Positions 32,130 to 37,998 of a DNA stretch of 37,998 bases are shown here, one piece after another. The notes below the pieces were generated by a model. The model had not been told where the DNA came from and did no database searches. It worked only from the letters and a program-made list of their open reading frames with translations. The stretch is from Iodobacter sp. (GTDB lineage: Bacteria; Pseudomonadota; Gammaproteobacteria; Burkholderiales; Chitinibacteraceae), in contig NZ_JANXSO010000009.1 in assembly GCF_025352645.1 (NCBI RefSeq), positions 1 to 37,998 of the forward strand. Reading direction: 5' to 3'. The stretch's first letter is position 1, and the number at the start of each line of letters is the position of its first letter. The translations under genes and the position numbers were made by a program.

Positions 32130-32750
32130 ATGCTGCACGCCGAAGTCCTACTTACCCTCATTCACTCAGTTGATCTCGTCGCCAGTAACTCCCTATCGGC
32201 GAGTAGCCAAGCTAAGCTCGCCACCATCCATTCCCCCTTGCGCGCTCAGCAATTTATCTTGGGCCGGATGATGTTGGCCAAAGCAGCAGGGCGCATATTG
32301 GGCGACAGCTATGCAGTAAGTGATATTGAAGAGGGCGAGTTTTTCCCTTATTTGCTTAAAGCACCTGATTTACACGGCAGTATTTCGCATAGCGGGGATT
32401 ATCTAGGCGTAACTGTGAACGCCGAAAGGGTGGGCTTAGATCTAGAAAGCTGCCGCTATAAAAAAAATATCGCCAAACTTGCTGAATTTGCCTTAGCCGA
32501 GGCCGAAGCAAACTGGGTAAATGCCTTGCCAGATGAATCTCAAGAACGTTTTTACCTGCTTTGGACTTTACGTGAAGCAGCGTTTAAAGCCGGCTTACGC
32601 AATCAAGTAATACGCGGTAGCAGCCTCATTATTGATGGCAATATCGATGTGAATTGGCACTGGGCCAGCGTAAGAGAGCCTAAACAGCGGGTAAGTATCG
32701 CCTCCGCCACGGCCTGCTCTTTGGTTTTAATCCACAATCTGGCACTGTAA
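32130..32750 (+). CDS. 4'-phosphopantetheinyl transferase (Sfp/AcpT type)
   Basis: This enzyme moves phosphopantetheine from CoA to a serine of carrier proteins of fatty acid, polyketide or non-ribosomal peptide synthesis. The protein is about 206 residues. Motifs are SISHSGDYLGV (84-94), VGLDLE (101-106, Mg2+ ligands Asp104 and Glu106) and WTLREAAFKA (145-154). I chose the ATG at 32130; the frame is open back to 32025, overlapping nnrS, but those residues do not fit the family, and neither start has a good SD. It may be read through from nnrS, though the 88-base gap allows a separate promoter. No carrier protein or synthase gene is nearby. Confidence 0.88.
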   Translation: MLHAEVLLTLIHSVDLVASNSLSASSQAKLATIHSPLRAQQFILGRMMLAKAAGRILGDSYAVSDIEEGEFFPYLLKAPDLHGSISHSGDYLGVTVNAERVGLDLESCRYKKNIAKLAEFALAEAEANWVNALPDESQERFYLLWTLREAAFKAGLRNQVIRGSSLIIDGNIDVNWHWASVREPKQRVSIASATACSLVLIHNLAL

Positions 32751-33015
32751 TTGCCAAATAACGATGCATTCCATCAAATATTGCACTCTTCACCCTTAGC
32801 GCCCAAAACCGAGCAAAGTGGCCTTAAAAGACAAAAAATAGCCAAAATAATGGGTTTACTAAGCGAAAATAATGATTTTTAGCCGTTTTTTGCTAGAGAA
32901 TGCAAAATATGCAGCCGTTTTGCAAAGGACTGATAAGCGACACTTTGCGATAGTACGGTATATGCAAACGCAGAGTTAAGGTAAGCTACCCCTTCATACC
33001 AACCCTAGTTTTCTA

Positions 33016-33480
33016 ATGATGACCGATCAAAATTCAGCTTTAGCTCAAGCATTTCAATCTGCGATTGGCGAGAAATCTGCCCGTCAGCAGCAAATTATGA
33101 TTATTGAATTACTTTATCAGCGCTATCCGGTGATGAAGCAATTTAAGCCTTTAATGATCGGTGTTCACAAAGAGCTAGAAAAAGCACTGCCACAGTTTGG
33201 TGCCAATCATGTGCACCGCGCCATTGCCGCTCACTGTCGCAAAGTGCGCTACCTTAAGTCGGTAGCCCGTGGCGGCAAGCGTTTTGATCTGAATGGTAAG
33301 CCAGTAGGCGATGTAACTGTTGAAGAAAAAACAGCTGCAGCTAAATTCGTACAAAATATCGAAGATCGCAAAAAGCCACAAACCGCTACCGTAGCAGAAG
33401 AAGTGGCTGTTGATCCGATGATCACGAGCGAAGTCATTGCTGAACCAGCAGTTACAGACGCAGAGAGCAAAGCAGAGTAA
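33016..33480 (+). CDS. proQ: ProQ/FinO-family RNA chaperone
   Basis: The protein is 154 residues, of which about 20-115 form a FinO domain (IELLYQRYPVMKQFKPLMIGVHKELEKAL, HRAIAAHCRKVRYLKSVARGGKRFDLNGKPVG). It lacks the linker and Tudor-like C-terminal domain of enteric ProQ and has only a short acidic tail, so it resembles the minimal ProQ of Neisseria. Such proteins bind structured sRNAs and mRNA 3' ends. The tandem ATG-ATG start (33016/33019) has no clear SD. The 265-base upstream spacer contains two copies of AGCCGTTTTxTGC; I see no other gene in it. A strong terminator follows. Confidence 0.9.
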   Translation: MMTDQNSALAQAFQSAIGEKSARQQQIMIIELLYQRYPVMKQFKPLMIGVHKELEKALPQFGANHVHRAIAAHCRKVRYLKSVARGGKRFDLNGKPVGDVTVEEKTAAAKFVQNIEDRKKPQTATVAEEVAVDPMITSEVIAEPAVTDAESKAE

Positions 33481-33495
33481 ATCGCTTTAGCTCCA

Positions 33496-33528
33496 TAGAA
33501 AAAGGCCGCTGCTGCGGCCTTTTTTATT
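33496..33528 (+). terminator. Terminator of proQ
   Basis: AAAAAGGCCGC pairs with GCGGCCTTTTT around TGCT and is followed by TTATT. It lies 20 bases past the proQ stop. Confidence 0.9.
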
Positions 33529-33608
33529 GCTTATCCAGAGTAAATCTATCTAACTTGCAAGCACCGAATCATCTTAGGGCGGATAAAACCTGCATACTTT
33601 TTAGTATT

Positions 33609-33705
33609 GCCCGCGGGTTTCACCCGCCCTACAAAAAAAGCTGTAGCACAAGCTCACGCAGCGAGTCCAGAATGCGTAAGCATAAACACTTGCCCACCCT
33701 ACATT
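33609..33705. repeat. Two adjacent GTAGGG-ended repeat units, minus-strand orientation
   Basis: 33609-33632 reads, on the minus strand, GTAGGGCGGGTGAAACCCGC and forms a GCGGGTTTCACCCGC hairpin. 33633-33702 ends on the plus strand with TTGCCCACCCTAC, i.e. GTAGGGTGGGCAA on the minus strand, as in the comM-parE repeat. The right-hand unit runs into the TDT transporter gene and supplies its stop codon (TAG at 33699-33701). Confidence 0.65.
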
Positions 33706-34679
33706 GTTGCTGCTTTATAAGTCACACCACCACCATCCTTCGCCATAAAAAACATCATATATCGCAGCGCTACATAGCCCACAATCACCGTAGCAACCGC
33801 TAATTCAAACTGTGCCAACCACTGCACCTGCGCCACGTATTCAGCGGCAAACTCCCACTGCCCAAGTAAATGGCTAAGCTTAAATAGCGCGGTAGAACCA
33901 ATCACCAGCGGAAAAGTAAATGCGGCATAGCCTGGTGAAAAAGGCAGACCGAGTAGCTTGAAAAAGGCGATATAAATAATCCCAGTCATCAAGAGCGCAA
34001 TCCCAAATAATACGGCCACAATCAGCAGCGATGGCTCGGCAGTCATTGTTAGATAGCCAGCAAGTGAAAGGCTGGCAGGCGCGGCCAAAATAGCGATGGT
34101 GGGCTTGGCGGCATCGGGTACTTCGTGGCTAAAGATCAGGCGATAGAGCATCAGCGGCAACATCACGGCGTAGCAAAATATCCCAAACCACAACAGGCCA
34201 TTTGCAAGGGCCGCAAACTGCCCGCCGGGGAAAGCCACATCGGCCACGATAATACCCACTGGCGGTACAAACCAGCTTGGCACCATATGATGGATTTCAA
34301 AGTATTTGGCACGGTGCCAGATAAACATCACCAGAAACGCCATATGCAAGATGACGGCAAACAACCAAAGCCCCTCTGCAAAGTTAACATCAAAGCTGCT
34401 CAACGCCTTGGAAACCACCATCGTCGCCATGGCAAAAGTTGGTACCACGCTGCCAACCACAGGATGTGCTAAATCTTTCTGTAATAAACGGGGGTGAAGT
34501 GCAAATTTGAAAGCTAAGATCAGTAATAACAGCGCTGCAATGGCAGCTCCAAGTAATTGGGCGTAACCATGAAATTCACCGCCGTTTTCCCAACACCATC
34601 CTAGGCTAGCAATCCCCAAGGCAAGCCCTGCCATTGGTGTAGGGGCTGCGGCGAGTAATTGACGAGTTCGAGTAAACAT
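33699..34679 (-). CDS. TDT/SLAC1-type membrane transporter (tellurite-resistance/dicarboxylate transporter family)
   Basis: The 326-residue protein has about ten hydrophobic helices. Features of the family include the N-terminal PTPMAGLALGIASLGWCWE, LLLILAFKFALHPRLLQKDLAHPVVGSVVPT, HHMVPSWFVPPVGIIVADV and AAFTFPLVIGSTALFKL. Members export sulfite, anions or dicarboxylates, or affect tellurite resistance (TehA); the substrate cannot be read from the sequence. It is divergent from a LysR-type gene that probably regulates it. The stop codon lies in the GTAGGGTGGGC repeat, so the last residues may have been altered by the repeat insertion. Confidence 0.88.
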   Translation of the reverse strand: MFTRTRQLLAAAPTPMAGLALGIASLGWCWENGGEFHGYAQLLGAAIAALLLLILAFKFALHPRLLQKDLAHPVVGSVVPTFAMATMVVSKALSSFDVNFAEGLWLFAVILHMAFLVMFIWHRAKYFEIHHMVPSWFVPPVGIIVADVAFPGGQFAALANGLLWFGIFCYAVMLPLMLYRLIFSHEVPDAAKPTIAILAAPASLSLAGYLTMTAEPSLLIVAVLFGIALLMTGIIYIAFFKLLGLPFSPGYAAFTFPLVIGSTALFKLSHLLGQWEFAAEYVAQVQWLAQFELAVATVIVGYVALRYMMFFMAKDGGGVTYKAATM

Positions 34680-34732
34680 AACGGCCTTCTTGCTGCTGAC
34701 AATATAAATAGAATAACGCCCAGCTATTGTTT

Positions 34733-34748
34733 ATCATATCTAAATGAT
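34733..34748. promoter_or_regulatory. Candidate LysR-type operator between the divergent genes
   Basis: ATCAT-N6-ATGAT is a perfect inverted repeat in the 95-base spacer shared by the TDT transporter and the LysR gene, centred about 35 bases upstream of the LysR start. LysR proteins usually bind T-N11-A palindromes at such sites; the fit is approximate. Confidence 0.4.
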
Positions 34749-34774
34749 TTGAATGAGGCGTTTAGCAAAACAAT

Positions 34775-35659
34775 ATGAAGCTCACTCTGCAGCAGCTAAA
34801 AACCTTCGCCGCTATTGCCCGTTATGGCAATTTGGGTATGGCCGCCAATGAGCTATGCCTTAGCAAGGGCGCGGTTTCGCAATCTTTGCAAGAGTTAGAG
34901 CGCCAGCTGGCAACGCCGCTATTTGATCGGGTGCATCCACGCCTGCAATTAAATGCAGAAGGTAAATTATTACAACCCGTGGCGGAAGAATTACTCGCCC
35001 GAGTGTTAGATATTGAAACCATGTTTGCTAGCGATAGCGAGCCCGTTGGCCAGCTGCGCCTTGGAGCTACCCAAACCATCGGCAACTATCTGCTCCCTAT
35101 TTTGCTGGCTCGTAGCGAGCAGACCACCACGCCACGCATATCGATTGCCAATACCCATATTCTGAGCCATGCGCTGGCTCATTTTGAACTAGACCTCGCT
35201 TTAATCGAAGGTGAAAACCACCATTCAGATCTAATCGTTGATCCTTGGTTGCAAGATGAAATGTGCATTGTGGCAGCAGCAACTCATCCTTTAGCGAATC
35301 AAGCTGAGCTGGCCATATCAGCATTAAGTGGCGAAACATGGGTGCTGCGTGAGCCGCAATCGGGTAATCGGGAACAATTTGAACAACTAATCCAGCCACA
35401 GCTCAGCACCAGCCGAATCGGGCTGGAACTCAATACCCTAGAGGCGGTAATGTTGGCGGTAGAGCAGGGGCTAGGGATCACCTTTATATCCAAGCTGGCA
35501 GCACAAGACCGTATCAATAACGGGCGATTAGTATGCCTAGCCATGCAGCAACACTTCCCACGCCAGCTTTACCTTGCGTGGCATAGGCAAAAATATCATT
35601 CCGCAGCTTTACGCCGATTTATTCAGTTTTGCAGAGATCAGGCAGGGATGATTTGCTAA
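34775..35659 (+). CDS. LysR-family transcriptional regulator
   Basis: The 294-residue protein has a typical N-terminal winged HTH (LQQLKTFAAIARYGNLGMAANELCLSKGAVSQSLQELERQL, residues about 4-44) and a substrate-binding domain with GQLRLGATQTIGNYLLPILLA and LDLALIEG. The latter part resembles CysB/YeiE-like regulators (EMCIVAAATHPLA, EPQSGNREQFE, LNTLEAVMLAVEQGLGITFIS). Divergent orientation to the TDT transporter suggests that it controls that gene in response to a small anion. No SD-like motif stands out; the start is chosen for the family pattern MKLTLQQLKTF. Confidence 0.93.
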   Translation: MKLTLQQLKTFAAIARYGNLGMAANELCLSKGAVSQSLQELERQLATPLFDRVHPRLQLNAEGKLLQPVAEELLARVLDIETMFASDSEPVGQLRLGATQTIGNYLLPILLARSEQTTTPRISIANTHILSHALAHFELDLALIEGENHHSDLIVDPWLQDEMCIVAAATHPLANQAELAISALSGETWVLREPQSGNREQFEQLIQPQLSTSRIGLELNTLEAVMLAVEQGLGITFISKLAAQDRINNGRLVCLAMQQHFPRQLYLAWHRQKYHSAALRRFIQFCRDQAGMIC

Positions 35660-35754
35660 AAATAAGGCCGCGATAAATCCCCAGAGACTATATCTACGTG
35701 TAGAGCATCTAGCCAAAAGAAGCTAAAGCAGGTGAAGAGCAAATTAAGCAGTAC

Positions 35755-35782
35755 TTAGAGGCTTGAAGTTAGAGGCTTGAAG
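35755..35782. repeat. Perfect 14-bp tandem duplication at the hydrolase stop codon
   Basis: TTAGAGGCTTGAAG occurs twice in a row. The right copy contains the last codons and stop of the alpha/beta hydrolase; the left copy repeats that end, including an identical TAA-containing segment, just past the gene. It is a recent local duplication with no effect on the protein. Confidence 0.8.
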
Positions 35783-36566
35783 GTTTTTTGATGATGTCCA
35801 TTAGCCACTCACAAAGTATTTCATGGGCCAAGCCAGAGGGATTTAGATATTCCATATGCCCCATATCAGCTAACTCAACAAACTTAACATCATCCCCAGA
35901 TCGATGGGCTGCTTCGGCATAGTGCTTGGAAAACTCAACGGGCAAGGCAGTATCTTCTGCTCCGTGAAGCACGAGTTGGCGAGTGGATAGGGGTAACTGG
36001 GCCATTGGAGATGCTAAATGGAATCGATCAGGATAGCAGGTAGGAGAGCCACCAATTAATGCCTCCACTGATCCATTACCCGAATTAAGTTGATAAGCCG
36101 TAAATAGATCGGTAATTCCAGCCAGTGCAGCGACGGCGATAGGTATCACCCTAGAAGGGGAATGAGAGAACTCACGGGGCCAAGTTTTCAAGGCGCTAAG
36201 CAGTGCAAGATGCCCCCCTGCAGAATGACCAATAACAATAACTTTGGATATATCCAATGGGTAATCACTGCAAGCTGGCTCCGCAAGGAAATCAATAGCG
36301 GTGAAAACATCAGCCAGTGTGCCTGGCCATCCGCCGCCAGCCTCGCCGACTCGGCGGTACTCAATGTTCCACACTGCGAAGCCACGGCTTACAAAATCTT
36401 TAGAAATATCATCCATCTGGTCCTTCCCATATGGATACTGCCAAAACCCACCGTGCAAGAGACATAGAACTGGAGAAGGCCCCTCATTTGGAAGATAAAG
36501 ATCCCCAACCTGACTATCAGATTGTCCATAGCAAAGAGTAATTGGCATGGCTGATATATGACGCAT
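35769..36566 (-). CDS. Alpha/beta-hydrolase (esterase/kynurenine-formamidase-like)
   Basis: The protein has 265 residues with the oxyanion motif LLHGGFWQYPYGK (37-48), the nucleophile elbow GHSAGG with Ser115, Asp205 in HGAEDTALPV and His237 in MGHMEYL, giving a complete Ser-Asp-His triad. The HGGFW...GHSAGGH pattern resembles arylformamidases and BD-FAE-type esterases, but the substrate cannot be decided. There is no signal peptide. Alternative starts are at 36566 and 36548, neither with a good SD. It stands alone between the LysR and SulP genes. Confidence 0.85.
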   Translation of the reverse strand: MRHISAMPITLCYGQSDSQVGDLYLPNEGPSPVLCLLHGGFWQYPYGKDQMDDISKDFVSRGFAVWNIEYRRVGEAGGGWPGTLADVFTAIDFLAEPACSDYPLDISKVIVIGHSAGGHLALLSALKTWPREFSHSPSRVIPIAVAALAGITDLFTAYQLNSGNGSVEALIGGSPTCYPDRFHLASPMAQLPLSTRQLVLHGAEDTALPVEFSKHYAEAAHRSGDDVKFVELADMGHMEYLNPSGLAHEILCEWLMDIIKKPSSL

Positions 36567-36797
36567 ATGCCTAATATTAAAAATAAACGGACGATAATCC
36601 GCTTGATTGATAGATTGGCTTTAATTTCAGCCCAAGATGAATAAAAAAATAATTCCAAGGGAATATTTTTATTAGCAAATTACCATAATTTTCAAAAAAA
36701 CAAACAAACATTACAAACCTTACAAAAAACATATAAGCTCAGCTGACTAGCATTAGCACTAAACTCCTCCTCTTTCCTAAACAAACAGGATTCGGCA

Positions 36798-37998
36798 TTG
36801 AACAAATTCTTTCTACACACCATCCCAGGGCTAGCCATATTTCTTCATTACCCACGGGATAGTTGGCGACAGGATTTGCTGGCGGGATTATCTGTGGCAT
36901 CCGTCGCGCTGCCAGTGGGTGTGGCCTATGCCCAGCTAGCCGGGATGAGCCCGATTGCTGGCCTGTATGCCAGTATTCTGCCCATGGTGGCCTATGCGCT
37001 GTTTGGATCTTCACGGCAATTAATCGTTGGCCCAGATGCCGCAACCTGCGCCATGGTGGCCTCCACCCTGCTGCCATTAGCCGCTGGCAATTCTGAGCTG
37101 TATATCTCGCTATCGGTGGCTTTGGCGCTTATTACCGGACTGTTTTGCCTGCTAGCCAGCCGCTTTAAGCTGGGGTTTCTAGCCGACTTTTTATCCCCGC
37201 CCATCTTGGCTGGCTTTTTAAACGGAGTAGCAATCAGCATTGCACTGGGGCAACTGGGTAAATTGCTTGGTTTTACTTTTCAAAAGCACGATTTTATTGG
37301 CCGGATTCTGGAGCTGCCAGATCGCCTGCCCGAGCTACATCCAGCCACAGCAGTCATTGGCCTTGGCACGCTGTTAGCCATTCAAATTATTAAACGCCTG
37401 CTGCCTAAGCTGCCCACCGCCCTTGTTGCCATGGGGCTGGCAGGATTAATCATCTTTAGTCTGAATTTACAAAACGCAGGCATCGCCATCATCGGCTTAT
37501 TGCCCGCTGGCCTGCCCACCTTGCACTGGCCCACCATCCCCAGAGCCCATCTGGGTGAGTTACTCGGGGCAGGGGCGGGGCTGGCACTGATCAGCTTTAG
37601 CAGCGCCATTCTGACCGCCCGTAGCTTTGCCGCCAAAAACCGCTATGAGATCGATGCAGACAGGGAATTTACCGCGCTGGGTATGGCGAATATTGCAGCC
37701 GCTTTTTCACAGGGCTTTGTAATTAGCGGCGCGGATTCCAGAACGGCAGTCAATGATAATGCCGGCGGTAAAACGCAAATGGTGAGCCTAGTTGCGGCGG
37801 CAGCCATCGCCATTGCCATCGCGCTATTTACCACCCCGCTGCAATATGTGCCCATTGCCGCGCTGGCCGCCGTGCTGATTACCGCCTCGTTTGGGCTGAT
37901 GAGTTTTGCCAATTTTATTTATTTTCGCCAAGCCAGCCGTGGCGAATACGGCATTGCTATCCTCACCGTAATCGGCGTGGCCTGTGTAGGCGTGATGC
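36798..37998 (+). CDS. SulP-family anion transporter, N-terminal part (cut by window edge)
   Basis: The frame runs from a TTG at 36798 (AGGA eight bases upstream) to the window edge, 400 codons without a stop. It has no ATG near its start, so a simple ATG search misses it. Family features are DLLAGLSVASVALPVGVAYAQLAG, GLYASILPMVAYALFGSSRQLIVGPDAATCAMV, LADFLSPPILAGFLNGVAISI and VISGADSRTAVNDNAGGKTQ. These are the membrane core of SulP sulfate/bicarbonate/anion carriers; the cytoplasmic STAS domain would lie beyond the window. The anion is not determined; bicarbonate and sulfate are both possible. Confidence 0.93.
   Translation, partial: MNKFFLHTIPGLAIFLHYPRDSWRQDLLAGLSVASVALPVGVAYAQLAGMSPIAGLYASILPMVAYALFGSSRQLIVGPDAATCAMVASTLLPLAAGNSELYISLSVALALITGLFCLLASRFKLGFLADFLSPPILAGFLNGVAISIALGQLGKLLGFTFQKHDFIGRILELPDRLPELHPATAVIGLGTLLAIQIIKRLLPKLPTALVAMGLAGLIIFSLNLQNAGIAIIGLLPAGLPTLHWPTIPRAHLGELLGAGAGLALISFSSAILTARSFAAKNRYEIDADREFTALGMANIAAAFSQGFVISGADSRTAVNDNAGGKTQMVSLVAAAAIAIAIALFTTPLQYVPIAALAAVLITASFGLMSFANFIYFRQASRGEYGIAILTVIGVACVGVM

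Overview
The window looks like part of the chromosome of a betaproteobacterium of the order Neisseriales (Chromobacteriaceae or Chitinibacteraceae-like; genus not resolved). The reasons are the block ispE / tRNA-Gln / prs / rplY / pth, the small ProQ/FinO protein, the AlgZ/AlgR-type pair, ComM, and type IVa pilins with sigma-54-type promoters. Most genes are housekeeping, with small accessory inserts and many palindromic intergenic repeats.

Layout. 1-140 is the end of an IS3-family insertion sequence. 223-6127 (minus strand) is a maintenance block: TPR lipoprotein, lolB, ispE, tRNA-Gln(TTG), prs, rplY (L25) and pth, with a 192-bp inverted-repeat element between rplY and pth. 6361-10517 (plus) holds mutM, a dynamin-like GTPase and cutC. 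10518-11200 is a long non-coding stretch of nested palindromes. It leads into cysD-cysN (sulfate activation), which are separated by an unusual G-rich palindromic spacer.

13902-19363 (minus) is the most distinctive region. Three type IV pilin genes enclose one giant gene whose product joins a PAP2-type phosphatase/phosphotransferase domain, a multi-pass membrane region and a spermidine-synthase-like domain. Two of the pilins have clear sigma-54 (-24/-12) promoters. The island is visibly AT-richer than its surroundings and is bordered by tRNA-Thr(CGT).

19788-24956 holds maf-rlmH-EAL phosphodiesterase as one overlapping minus-strand unit, a plus-strand RluA-type pseudouridine synthase, and a LytS/AlgZ-type kinase with a LytTR regulator. 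Then come comM (natural transformation) and parE; the translation start of parE carries a near-perfect ParB parS palindrome. Converging on parE is an M48 membrane protease whose C-terminus is a complete pilin-like domain.

30333-32750 is a hemerythrin-NnrS pair, apparently controlled by an FNR/Dnr-type site, with a phosphopantetheinyl transferase behind it. The window ends with proQ, a TDT/SLAC1-type transporter divergent from a LysR regulator, an alpha/beta hydrolase, and a SulP transporter with a TTG start that is cut by the window edge.

Themes. Type IV pilus and DNA uptake genes recur (three pilins, the PAP2/SpeE-like giant, the M48-pilin fusion, ComM, the AlgZR-like pair). The two features most likely to repay study are the pilin-flanked giant fusion and the M48-pilin fusion protease. 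All functional statements rest on reading motifs by eye; no database search was run.
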